DNA of 64,000 bases. Origin: Methanosarcina horonobensis HB-1 = JCM 15518 (GTDB taxonomy: Archaea > Halobacteriota > Methanosarcinia > Methanosarcinales > Methanosarcinaceae). The stretch covers positions 3,947,036 through 4,011,035 of the forward strand of contig NZ_CP009516.1 in the NCBI RefSeq assembly GCF_000970285.1, in the 5' to 3' direction. A program made the position numbers and the translations under genes. This document shows positions 1-8,914 of this stretch, one piece after another (position 1 is the first letter of the stretch; each line of letters begins with the position of its first letter). Below the pieces are notes generated by a model. That model worked only from the letters and a program-made list of their open reading frames with translations, was not told the DNA's origin and made no database searches.

Positions 1-54
1 TTCCTGATCCCAAAAACAATTATGGACATTGTTAATAAATAAAAGTGAAATGGC

Positions 55-113
55 TTTTGGGATAAAATATTTTTGGGATAAAATACTTTTGGGATAAAAT
101 ACTTTTGGGATAA
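55..113. repeat. 16-bp tandem repeat, about 3.7 units
   Basis: Three units of TTTTGGGATAAAATAC (the first ends in T) run head to tail at 55-70, 71-86 and 87-102, with a partial unit at 103-113. The 10-mer core TTTTGGGATA recurs at 137-146, and an inverted TCCCAAAA lies at 8-15. The array sits just past the 3' end of the minus-strand small gene at 150-389. No function is evident. Confidence 0.85.
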
Positions 114-149
114 GCTTAATTTCAATTTAATACTAGTTTTGGGATAGAC

Positions 150-389
150 TTACAGAACACTTAAAGCAGCATATATAATTATCCAACTGAATAATAACAA
201 TAATGGAAAAATTCCCATGTTTAAAGAATTATCTAAAAACTCCTCCCAGCAGTTTGACCCTGAGAGTACATACCTAAAACCAAGGAGTAAACTCAGCGCT
301 ACTAGAGCCATATTATGATAGTCTGGAAGACCTACCAGATTCATAGAAATTGTGTTTGATAATATATTATCGATTATGATTGTAAACAT
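150..389 (-). CDS. Small hypothetical membrane protein
   Basis: A 79-residue protein that I do not recognise. Two hydrophobic stretches, at about residues 27-42 and 60-78, would each span a membrane, with a short polar loop containing SGSNCWEEF between them. An internal Met at residue 16 (position 344) is a possible alternative start. No strong ribosome-binding site is visible at either start, only a weak GAGTTGAT upstream of 389. It is followed downstream by a 16-bp tandem repeat array. The regular hydrophobic pattern argues for a real gene, but there is no family evidence. Confidence 0.42.
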   Translation of the reverse strand: MFTIIIDNILSNTISMNLVGLPDYHNMALVALSLLLGFRYVLSGSNCWEEFLDNSLNMGIFPLLLLFSWIIIYAALSVL

Positions 390-559
390 GAGATATCAAC
401 TCTTGTAAAATTAAATGTCATATCCATCTAACGTGGTGTTTTTACATGAAAAAGGCTCGTAACATGCAGATAACCTAAAATTTATTTGATACTTAATTTT
501 GTTTCTATTTATCTGATCGTAACTGATTGGAACATCGGTTTTCTCGATACAAGATCCAT

Positions 560-1426
560 TCAAAGGAAACTAAATAGATTCCCCAAGTGAGGGAAAACTC
601 CGAAAGAAAATACACTTATAAACCCATGTACCAATGCAATGAAAGGAAGACTTCTTGTTCTCTGGAACGTGTACCCTAGTAAAAGGCCTACAAAAAAAGC
701 GTAGAAAATTTCATAGAGAGCCCCGTAGCCGAAGTTCATGAGCCCAAAAATTAAGCTTGAAAGGATCAGACCATTCCATGATCCAAATACTTCCTCAAGG
801 CTTGTCTGAAGGACTGACCTGAAAAGGAGTTCTTCAGTAAACCCGACAAAGAAAATCATTACTGCTGCAAGCAGTAAGATGTTGACTAAAGAAAGATCCG
901 GAATCAACGGGGTTGCTTGTACGATAAACGCTTCAGCTTGTCCCAGAGTAAAGCCGATAAAAATCGCGGCAGGAAGATAGTACCATAAATTTCTGAAACT
1001 CAGTCCTAAGCGTTCATTTGTAGGATTTTGGAGATTTATAACAATAGTCAGAGGTATTATCATTGGAGCGTAGATGAATACAAACGATAGAAGAGGTATT
1101 TCAGGAAACATCGGCACTGAAAAGTTCATAAGGCGGAGAATCGGAAGTAACAAGAAAGCCTGATAGATGTTCCGAACCTTCTGCTCTTTTACGAATATGG
1201 ATACCAGAGATATAACTACCAGTATACCTACATATAGTAAGAGAGCAACTTTAACATTTCCGGAATAAATCAATGATTCGGGAAGAATAATTAGAGTAAG
1301 AAGGATACTTGCAAGGACTTTTTTACTCTGATATTTTGAATTTCTATGTTGTATATCTGGATTTTCTGTTGATTTCCTGAGAATTGCGGTTTCTTCACCA
1401 TAACTAGTCACAATTAGTTTTTCCAT
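560..1426 (-). CDS. CPBP-family intramembrane protease-like protein (motifs degenerate)
   Basis: A 288-residue polytopic membrane protein with about seven to eight hydrophobic segments after a polar N-terminus of about 35 residues. Near residues 200-207 it has the CPBP (CAAX protease/bacteriocin-processing, Abi) motif EELLFR, the glutamate pair and arginine of motif 1. The later motifs are not canonical. The expected FxxxH reads FGLMN, with Asn in place of His, and the last motif reads HGFIS rather than HxxxN/D. In characterised relatives these histidines and glutamates form the membrane active site, so activity may be reduced or lost. It stands alone, with an 890-bp spacer upstream. The family call is firm; activity is uncertain. 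Confidence 0.82.
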   Translation of the reverse strand: MEKLIVTSYGEETAILRKSTENPDIQHRNSKYQSKKVLASILLTLIILPESLIYSGNVKVALLLYVGILVVISLVSIFVKEQKVRNIYQAFLLLPILRLMNFSVPMFPEIPLLSFVFIYAPMIIPLTIVINLQNPTNERLGLSFRNLWYYLPAAIFIGFTLGQAEAFIVQATPLIPDLSLVNILLLAAVMIFFVGFTEELLFRSVLQTSLEEVFGSWNGLILSSLIFGLMNFGYGALYEIFYAFFVGLLLGYTFQRTRSLPFIALVHGFISVFSFGVFPHLGNLFSFL

Positions 1427-2322
1427 ATTTACTCCGACTCCGATACTTTTATCCAGAGATGAAGATCACTACAAGGGATATTCACAGTTATTGTTATATT
1501 CTGAAGATATGTATTAAAAAATACTCGTGCGTATACATTATAAATATAATAGTTTATGATATTCAACACTGGAATAATATTTTTATGACTACTTACAAAC
1601 TTTTATTCTGGCCATATAATAATTTTCGAAAATTGAAAAATAATCGTTGTTTTCTACAAAAAATTAACATTACTTGATTTATATTTATTATTCTGAAATA
1701 ATAATAACTTTTCTAATTTCAGGATAAAGATATTCATTACTCTCGTCTTTAAGCCATTTTTGATTCGGAAATCCTCATTAGTAAATCTCTTTTGTGATTA
1801 TAAACCAGTTGGGTTTTCTTCCTTCAGAATGGTTATATTTTTTAGAGAATAGTTATGAGAAATACTATCCCTAAAGCTCTTGCTCTTAATATTAACTAAT
1901 ATAGTGAATCATGCATGTTTAAAGAAATTCAAACATAGTTTAGAAAATATTACATAAACGTAATAATATATTTAGTAGAAGATATCACTTATTAACACTT
2001 GTCTTCAATAAATAGTTATGGATGTATATCAATTTAAAAGCATTTCAGTTTAATAGATATTTATTCTTTATGAAATAAAGTAATATCCAAAACTATTTAT
2101 ATTTATAGATTCAATTCGCAAATTGATCTAATAAACATGGGAATGTTAAGAAGATATTTGCAGATCTTGCTATTTTTTAGCTAAGATTTCATTATAAAAT
2201 GATTGATCATAGGTGTGTTATAATTTGGATATAGTTGTTCCGAATTTATTTGGTTGGGTTGCGTTTTTCAATTCAGGCCGAACTCGAGTAAAGCGTTGTG
2301 CTCAAGTTGTTGGTGAATGAAC
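1427..2322. other. AT-rich intergenic region
   Basis: About 0.9 kb without a supportable gene. Open frames here are AT-biased and have no ribosome-binding site. TATA-like stretches such as CTATTTATATTTATAG near 2092 could serve the polysaccharide locus starting at 2323, but the choice is not decisive. Confidence 0.6.
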
Positions 2323-3858
2323 ATGTATGAGGAGGGTCTACCGGAGACTGCAGTTATTCTTCCTGCTTTTAATCGAGAATTGGAAATAGGGACAATCGTG
2401 CTTATCGCCAAACAATATGCAGACCGGGTCATCGTTGTGAATAATGGCAGTTCAGACCAGTGTTCAGAGGTGGCAGAATTCGCTGGGGCTGAAGTAGTTC
2501 AGGATTTTACTGGCACAAACAAAAATTTCTCGCTGAAAAAAGGTATTAAAGCTGCAGAAGGTGCCGATATTCTGGTCACAATGGATATGGATGTTTGTAG
2601 AGATCCGAAATTAATCCCGAAAATGATTAAGCCTATTAAAGAAGGAAATTTTGACCTGGTAGCAGGAACATGTATTAGCAGGCACAAGAGAAATCATGAG
2701 AATGTCCTTTTGGTAAAAAATAAAAAGACAGAAGAAAGTCCTGTGGGGTTTCTCGTATTTTCGAAAGAGTGTCTTAAAGAACTGGATCTTTCTGACGTGT
2801 ACCTTAATTCCATTCGTTCTATTATGTCTGTATGTGAAAGGAAGAAAATCAGGGCTCACCATATAGACCTTCAGGAAGACCATGAAAAAAATCTCTTCAA
2901 ATCTTATAGAATAGGAGTTGTGGTACCGGCTTATAATGAAGAGCTTTTGATCCAAGAAACTATCGAAGGAGTTCCGGATTATGTGGATAGGATATACGTA
3001 ATAAATGATTGTAGCTCCGATAGGACAGGGGAGATCATTGACAAGATGACAGATCCGAGAGTAGTGCCAATACATCATAAAGTCAATAAAGGTGTTGGAG
3101 CGGCTATAGTAAACGGGTATAAGTACGCTCTGGCAGACGAAATGGATCTGGTTGCGGTTATGGCAGGAGACAACCAGATGGATCCTTCCCAGTTACCAAG
3201 GCTTCTATTCCCTATCATTGAAGGAAAAGCAGACTACACAAAAGGAAATCGTCTCCTTTCAAAGGAAATGAGAAAAGGCATGAGCGCCTGGCGAGCTTTT
3301 GGCAATGGAATCCTGTCTTTAATTACAAAAATCGGAAGTGGTTACTGGCATATTACAGACCCGCAAAATGGCTATACAGCAATATCGCGAGAAGCACTTG
3401 AGGCGCTTGACCTGGATTCAGTCTACACTTACTATGGCTACTGCAACGATCTCCTTATAAAACTTAACGCTCTTGGCTTACAAACAATAGATGTACCAAT
3501 GCCTGCACGTTATGGCAGGGAAACATCCACTATCAGATATGGAGCATATATAAGAAAAGTTGCCCCCATGATTTTTAGAGGTTTTTTGTGGAGGCTGAAA
3601 ATGAAGTATATAGTTCTTGACTTCCACCCTCTGGTTCTTTTTTATATTGCGAGTATGGTACTTGTACCTACCGGATTTTTTTTCGGACTATGGATTGTTC
3701 TACAAAAGTTAGTCTTCCACAATCCGGTTTCGGCAAATTATCCACTTCTCGATGTATTTATTTCGCTCATGGGTATGCAGTTACTTCTCTTTGCTATGTT
3801 CTTTGACATGCAGGTGAATAAAATAACAAATGGAAAAAACAGTCTCAATTCATATTAA
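2323..3858 (+). CDS. Double-domain family 2 glycosyltransferase, membrane-anchored
   Basis: About 511 residues with two consecutive GT2 (GT-A fold) domains. Domain 1 (about 10-160) has AVILPAFNRE, VVNNGSSD and a DMDVC sequence at the DxD position. Domain 2 (about 203-400) is closer to dolichyl-phosphate mannose synthases, with VVPAYNEE, INDCSSDRTGE, AGDNQMDP and DPQNGYTAIS. Two hydrophobic segments (about 435-460 and 480-500) end the protein and would hold it at the membrane. Domain 1 lacks the later acceptor-side motifs and may be regulatory or have a different specificity. The second ATG at 2323 is preferred because GGTGA at 2312-2316 is six bases upstream; the ATG at 2317 abuts it. It is the first gene of the polysaccharide locus. 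Donor and acceptor are unknown. Confidence 0.85.
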   Translation: MYEEGLPETAVILPAFNRELEIGTIVLIAKQYADRVIVVNNGSSDQCSEVAEFAGAEVVQDFTGTNKNFSLKKGIKAAEGADILVTMDMDVCRDPKLIPKMIKPIKEGNFDLVAGTCISRHKRNHENVLLVKNKKTEESPVGFLVFSKECLKELDLSDVYLNSIRSIMSVCERKKIRAHHIDLQEDHEKNLFKSYRIGVVVPAYNEELLIQETIEGVPDYVDRIYVINDCSSDRTGEIIDKMTDPRVVPIHHKVNKGVGAAIVNGYKYALADEMDLVAVMAGDNQMDPSQLPRLLFPIIEGKADYTKGNRLLSKEMRKGMSAWRAFGNGILSLITKIGSGYWHITDPQNGYTAISREALEALDLDSVYTYYGYCNDLLIKLNALGLQTIDVPMPARYGRETSTIRYGAYIRKVAPMIFRGFLWRLKMKYIVLDFHPLVLFYIASMVLVPTGFFFGLWIVLQKLVFHNPVSANYPLLDVFISLMGMQLLLFAMFFDMQVNKITNGKNSLNSY

Positions 3859-4109
3859 CTTGTATTAGTGGGATAGTTTCGTGCTCTTCCAGCGAGTTGA
3901 GAATTCAACAAGAGCTATGTTCTTCAGAAAAATACTGAGATTTAGTACATTTGATAGAACGAAAAATAAGCAAAAAATAAGAGCTTGATCTGGATGTCCA
4001 AGAGTAAAATTATGAGTATGAGAGAGCATGTGTCAAAGTTTACAGTTGAATATCCCACATCAATTGAATATTCTCCATGTAAGCCGAAAATCGTGATTGG
4101 TGGTTATTG

Positions 4110-5810
4110 ATGCTAAATATAGAAAACCACGATTTTACGACTCATAAATTCCTCCAACTCTGTGAAGCAATATCACCTAGTTACACTACAGTAACGATGA
4201 CAGAATACATTTGCAACCAGCACCCTGAAAGATTCGTGCTGTTGCGGCATGACGTTGACAGGATGCCTGGACGTGCCCTGGCCACTGCTCAGATTGAACA
4301 CGAACTCGGTATCAAGGCAACATATTATTTCAGGACGAGCGAAAATGTATTCAAACCCGATATTATTCGTCAGATAAGAGATATGGGACATGAGATTGGT
4401 TACCATTACGAAACCTTAAGCGAGGCTAAAGGAGACAAAAAAAAAGCCTTCGAGCTTTTTAAGTCACATCTGGATGATTTCAGAAATGTCTGTGATGTAA
4501 AAACGATCTGTATGCATGGAAAACCTCTTTCGAAGTATGACAACCGTGAACTTTGGAACGAACATGATTATAGGGACCTTGGACTAATAGGTGAAGCCTA
4601 CCTTTCTGTAGGAGATGATCTCAACTATTTTTCAGATACAGGAAGAACCTGGGGATTTGGAAATAATTTGAGGGATTATATCCCCGGCAAAACTGAGAAG
4701 GTTTTTGCTAATAGTACTGATGATCTCATTGAATTGATTAAGAGCAACGAATTTAATAATTTTTATATTCTGGCACACCCTGAAAGATGGACTTCAAGCG
4801 CTCTCGGATGGGGTATTTATTATTCAACAGATCTCGCAGTCAATTTAGGAAAAAACATTTTAATGCGATTCAGTGAAGAGAACCAGACTGCTCAGATTAT
4901 GAAAAATAATAGTTTATCAATTACCATTGACATTGAAGACTGGTACCATATTCCTTCAGTTTGCGGGTCAAGTTTTTCTGTTTACAAAAACGTAAGCGAA
5001 TTTTTTGAAAAATGGAACGGAAGATATGATTACTTAAGTGAACCGACAAAGAGAACACTTGATCTTCTGGATGAATTTAAAGTAACTGCCACATTCTTTA
5101 TTGTAGCAGATGTTGCAAAGCACTACCCCGGTCTAATTGAATCTATTGCTGAAAGGGGACATGAAATTGCGTGCCATGGCGCGGATCATACATGCATTCT
5201 TGATCCAAAAACAAAAGTACCTCTTACTACTGCTGAAGAGTTTGAAAAAACAACCTTAGAAGCAAAGAGACTACTTGAAAAGATATCCGGAAAAGAGGTG
5301 ATTGGATATAGGGCACCAAACGCCGTGGTCACGGGATGGATGCTCGACTCACTGGAAAAACTTGGATTCAAGTATGATTCGTCTGTTGCTTTAAATTCGC
5401 TGTATAATAAATCTGATTCTTCTCTGAAAGGTGTCTCCTCGGTTCCCTATTATCCAGCTGCAGGTAGCCTGGAACCTTCCAAAAGCAGGGGTTTTGTTGA
5501 GTTTCCCTGGGCTTATTACGATATGGGAATAAAGATTCCAACTTATGGAGGACCAACATTACGATTTCTTGGTTCTAAGTTAATACTCCAAGGACTCAAG
5601 CAGAGCTTAAAAAGAGGACACACGATTTTTTATTTTCATCCTATTGACATTTCAGAGGAGAAGTTTCCAGCTATTGGAAATAAGAGGCCTTTATACTGGA
5701 TAATAAAAGGGAAAATTGTCGAAGAAAGGATTCGCTATTTGTTTAAAAAATTAGAAGGTGTCAAGAAAGTTCCTCTTCGAGATAGGGTAGGTGACTATTG
5801 CAGTGTTTGA
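4110..5810 (+). CDS. Two-domain polysaccharide deacetylase-like protein
   Basis: About 566 residues made of two carbohydrate-esterase modules. The N-terminal module (about 1-260) has RHDVD near residue 47, then YYFRTS, GHEIGYHYE and CMHGKPLSKYDNR, a pattern of polysaccharide-deacetylase-like proteins. The C-terminal module (about 265-560) is a fuller NodB-type domain with TIDIEDWYH, the metal-binding GHEIACHGADH, GYRAPN and the late FYFHP motif. It resembles the DUF3473/XrtA-associated deacetylases. The expected reaction is metal-dependent N-deacetylation of an amino sugar. No signal peptide is visible, so it may act on cytoplasmic lipid-linked intermediates. The ATG at 4110 follows TTG and a GGTGG site and is preferred. 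The downstream gene is a paralogue of its N-terminal half. Confidence 0.85.
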   Translation: MLNIENHDFTTHKFLQLCEAISPSYTTVTMTEYICNQHPERFVLLRHDVDRMPGRALATAQIEHELGIKATYYFRTSENVFKPDIIRQIRDMGHEIGYHYETLSEAKGDKKKAFELFKSHLDDFRNVCDVKTICMHGKPLSKYDNRELWNEHDYRDLGLIGEAYLSVGDDLNYFSDTGRTWGFGNNLRDYIPGKTEKVFANSTDDLIELIKSNEFNNFYILAHPERWTSSALGWGIYYSTDLAVNLGKNILMRFSEENQTAQIMKNNSLSITIDIEDWYHIPSVCGSSFSVYKNVSEFFEKWNGRYDYLSEPTKRTLDLLDEFKVTATFFIVADVAKHYPGLIESIAERGHEIACHGADHTCILDPKTKVPLTTAEEFEKTTLEAKRLLEKISGKEVIGYRAPNAVVTGWMLDSLEKLGFKYDSSVALNSLYNKSDSSLKGVSSVPYYPAAGSLEPSKSRGFVEFPWAYYDMGIKIPTYGGPTLRFLGSKLILQGLKQSLKRGHTIFYFHPIDISEEKFPAIGNKRPLYWIIKGKIVEERIRYLFKKLEGVKKVPLRDRVGDYCSV

Positions 5811-6015
5811 AGTAAAGTTTTAGGAATCAAAAAGTAAACGAACAGGAACAGAATTAATCTTTGTTTTGAGATCTTATTTCCGTGCTTGTTCTTGAAAAAC
5901 TCTAGAATATAGTAAATGAAAAAATGACAACCAAATTATGGATCTTTCTATTATCCAAACATGGGAAAAAAGCGCGATAATATTAATCCACCAAGCAAGA
6001 GAGGGGGAAACCGTA

Positions 6016-6792
6016 GTGCTAAACTGTCATAATCTTGATTTCACTCTTGACAAATTTCGTCAACTATGTTCAGTAATCGCGGACAAGTACATTTCTGTTA
6101 CCATGAATGAATACGTGACTGCAGATAATAACCTTCCCAAGCGCTTTGTATTGATGCGGCACGACGTAGATAGGTTGGCAAAAAATGCACTGAAAACGGC
6201 AAGAATAGAAGAGGAATTTGGTATACGAGCAACTTATTACTTCAGAACCAGCAAGAAAGCCTTTGTTCCAGAGATCATACAGGAGATTGAGGGAATGGGA
6301 CATGAAGTTGGATACCACTATGAGGTTTTGAGCACTGCTAAAGGTGACTACGAAAAAGCCATTCAGTTGTTCGAGAATGACGTTAACAAATTCAGAAGCA
6401 TCTGTAACCTCAAAACAATTTGCATGCATGGTGCAGTATTATCAAAATATGACAATAGAGATCTCTGGAAATCCTATGATTTTAGAGACTTTGGAATTCT
6501 TGGAGAAGCTTATCTATCTGCCGGGGAAAATCTCAATTACTTTACTGATACGGGAAGAGGTTGGAACTCAAGGAATAATATGAGAGACTTTCTCCAGAAT
6601 AAAAATGAACAAATTTCTGCGGATACAACTGATGATCTCATTAAATTGGCTGAGAGCAGTGAAATCAATAACTTCTATATTTCACTCCATCCAGATCGAT
6701 GGAAGTCAAATATTACAAACTGGAGTTTGTTCTGGTTATATGATTTTGTACTTAATTCGGGGAAGAAGGTCGTGATGGCGGTGAGACAATAG
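6016..6792 (+). CDS. Polysaccharide deacetylase-like protein, single domain
   Basis: About 258 residues, clearly paralogous to the N-terminal half of the preceding protein. It shares RHDVD, YYFRTS, GHEVGYHYE, CMHG, LSKYDNR and GEAYLS in the same order. The frame is open from an ATG at 5938, but GTG at 6016 is favoured: it has GAGAGGGGG at about 5999-6007, and its first residues (VLNCHNLDFT) align with the paralogue start (MLNIENHDFT). The stop overlaps the GTG of the next gene by one base, so the two are probably translated together. The tandem arrangement suggests a duplication in which one copy was fused to, or separated from, a NodB domain. The substrate is unknown. Confidence 0.8.
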   Translation: MLNCHNLDFTLDKFRQLCSVIADKYISVTMNEYVTADNNLPKRFVLMRHDVDRLAKNALKTARIEEEFGIRATYYFRTSKKAFVPEIIQEIEGMGHEVGYHYEVLSTAKGDYEKAIQLFENDVNKFRSICNLKTICMHGAVLSKYDNRDLWKSYDFRDFGILGEAYLSAGENLNYFTDTGRGWNSRNNMRDFLQNKNEQISADTTDDLIKLAESSEINNFYISLHPDRWKSNITNWSLFWLYDFVLNSGKKVVMAVRQ

Positions 6793-7805
6793 TGAATATC
6801 ACATTTAATGTAGATGACAAAAAATGGGATGAATATGTAAAAAATCACCCTTTTGGAAACATATTCCAAACAACGGCAATGTATGGCGTATATAAAAACA
6901 CGAAAAAATATTCCCCGATTAAACTTTGTTCTGTTAATGAAGCCACAGGTGAAATCGATGGTGTGTTACTTGGAGTAACAATGCGTGAAATGACGGGCAT
7001 ATTGGGAAAAGGTATTTTAGGCGAATTCTCTACGCGATCCATAATCTCTGGTGGCCCTCTTGTATCGGACAACTCAATAGATACGTTGTCAAAAATGATA
7101 TTCGAACATGATAAAATGGTTCAAAAAAAATCACTTTATACAGAAATATGGAATTTGCATGAGATGAAATCTCTATTAGATAACGTAAAAGAGTATAATT
7201 ACGAGGACCATCTAAACTTTTTAATAAACCTGGAGGTATCAGAAGAAGATCTCTGGAGGCAGATTCATAAATCGAAAAGAAAAACTATTAATCGTGCAAT
7301 AAAAGCAGGTGTGGTGATTGAAGAAATTAATCATAGAAAAATGATACCGACTTTTTACGATTTACTGAAAGAAACATACAAAAGAGTAAAAGTACCACTT
7401 TCGGATATAACCTTATTTGAGTCGGCTTTCGACCAGCTTGTGCCAAAGAACATGGCAAAATTCTTTTTGGCAAAATATGATGATACATACATCGGTTGTA
7501 GAGCGGTTTTAACTTACAATAACTGGATTCACGACTGGTACGCCGGAGCCTTAGACACTGCATTATCACTCTATCCTAATGATTGTTTGGTATGGCATGT
7601 TCTCAAATGGGGGACAGAGCACAATTACAAAATGTTTGACTTTGGAGGTGCTGGTAAACCAGATGTGGAGTACGGTCCGAGAGAATTCAAAAGAAGATTT
7701 GGCGGAAATTTAGTCAATTATGGTAGATACTCTCACATTCATTCCCCTATAAAAATTAAAATTACGGACATCGGATTTCAACTATACCAGAAATATTCTT
7801 TATAA
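6792..7805 (+). CDS. FemAB-like / GNAT-fold peptidyl or aminoacyl transferase
   Basis: About 337 residues, starting with GTG at 6792 in a one-base overlap with the upstream stop. Features of the FemAB/FemX group are the N-terminal FGNIFQTTAMYGVYK (aromatic-rich start of a GNAT fold), the central basic KSKRKTINRAIKAG segment near 165, and the late DWYAGALD and FDFGGAGKPD motifs. In bacteria these proteins transfer amino acids from tRNA to cell-wall precursors, or act beside exosortase/PEP-CTERM polysaccharide loci. In an archaeon without peptidoglycan it more likely modifies an amino sugar of the exopolysaccharide. That role is inferred from context. Confidence 0.82.
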   Translation: MNITFNVDDKKWDEYVKNHPFGNIFQTTAMYGVYKNTKKYSPIKLCSVNEATGEIDGVLLGVTMREMTGILGKGILGEFSTRSIISGGPLVSDNSIDTLSKMIFEHDKMVQKKSLYTEIWNLHEMKSLLDNVKEYNYEDHLNFLINLEVSEEDLWRQIHKSKRKTINRAIKAGVVIEEINHRKMIPTFYDLLKETYKRVKVPLSDITLFESAFDQLVPKNMAKFFLAKYDDTYIGCRAVLTYNNWIHDWYAGALDTALSLYPNDCLVWHVLKWGTEHNYKMFDFGGAGKPDVEYGPREFKRRFGGNLVNYGRYSHIHSPIKIKITDIGFQLYQKYSL

Positions 7806-7822
7806 AAAGGTGTTATTTTATT

Positions 7823-8851
7823 ATGAAAATAGTAGTTGACATAAATCATCCAGCACATGTACATGCCCTGAAAAATTTTGTGTGGGAAATGGAAAAAAGG
7901 GGACATGAGATGTTAATTACTGCCAGTAAAAAGGAAATGACATTTGAATTACTGGAGAATTACGATTTTGATTATGTAAATCTTGGTAGCTATGGAAATA
8001 ATTTACTTCAAAAATTAGTTAATATACCTATTCTCGATTTAAAAATGTATAAAGAGGTGAGAGGTTTCAAGCCCGAAGTGTTTGTAGGGCTAGGTTCGAT
8101 TAGAGCAGCTCACACTTCTTTTTTATTGCATAAAAAATGCATCTTGCTTGAAGACACGGAACACAGCACAGAACAGATTAAGTTATACTTGCCTTTTGCC
8201 GATGCTGTTTTAACGCCAGGTTGTTTCAGAGGAAATCTTGGAAAAAAGCAGGTCAGATACAATGGGTACCATGAACTGGCATATTTGCACCCTAACTATT
8301 TCACTCCAGATCCGGAAATCCTTAAAGAACTTGGACTAAAAGAGGATTCCGTATTTTCAGTTTTAAGATTTGTATCCTGGGGTGCAAGCCATGACGTTGG
8401 CCATCACGGTATACAAAACAAAATCGAATTTGTGAAAGAGCTTGAAAAATATGGTCGTGTGTTAATTACTTCTGAAGGTAGATTGGACGAGGTACTGGAG
8501 CAGTATCGCATTAAAGTTTCACCAGAAAAGTTACACCACTTACTATATTATGCAAGCCTGTATGTCGGAGATGGAGGAACAACAGCAGTTGAAAGTGCAA
8601 TTTTGGGCACTCCCTCTATTTATGTTTCAACTCTTGTTGGAACAATGGGCAATTTCATTGAACTTGAAGAAAAGTATGGATTGTTGTTAAATTACAGTGA
8701 CTCAAATAAAGCCATAGAAAAGGCAATTGAGTTGATCCAAAGCCCAAATATCAAGGAGTGCTGGAAAGAAAAGAGAGAAATGTTGTTAAGAGATAAGGTC
8801 GACGTCACATCATTCATTGTAAGATTTGTTGAGGATTATTTGACTAATTGA
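7823..8851 (+). CDS. DUF354 family protein, GT-B-like
   Basis: 342 residues. It matches the DUF354 family, which is related to UDP-N-acetylglucosamine 2-epimerase and MurG-type folds: the start MKIVVDINHPAHVH, the FKPEVFVGLGSIRAA segment near 90, and a C-terminal YVGDGGTTAVESAILGTPSI stretch that resembles nucleotide-sugar binding loops. AAAAAGGTG at 7803-7811 is a good ribosome-binding site for ATG 7823. Members are common in archaeal surface-glycan loci, but the reaction is not established. It may be a glycosyltransferase or an epimerase. Confidence 0.82.
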   Translation: MKIVVDINHPAHVHALKNFVWEMEKRGHEMLITASKKEMTFELLENYDFDYVNLGSYGNNLLQKLVNIPILDLKMYKEVRGFKPEVFVGLGSIRAAHTSFLLHKKCILLEDTEHSTEQIKLYLPFADAVLTPGCFRGNLGKKQVRYNGYHELAYLHPNYFTPDPEILKELGLKEDSVFSVLRFVSWGASHDVGHHGIQNKIEFVKELEKYGRVLITSEGRLDEVLEQYRIKVSPEKLHHLLYYASLYVGDGGTTAVESAILGTPSIYVSTLVGTMGNFIELEEKYGLLLNYSDSNKAIEKAIELIQSPNIKECWKEKREMLLRDKVDVTSFIVRFVEDYLTN

Positions 8852-8914
8852 GAATTATAAAGGAGAAAAGAAGTAAAAAACTTGTAGGAAGTTAACGGTA
8901 AGTAAGTGGTGTTT

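Noticed and set aside
1459-1677. A 72-codon plus-strand frame
   Set aside because: AT-driven composition, no ribosome site and no recognisable pattern.
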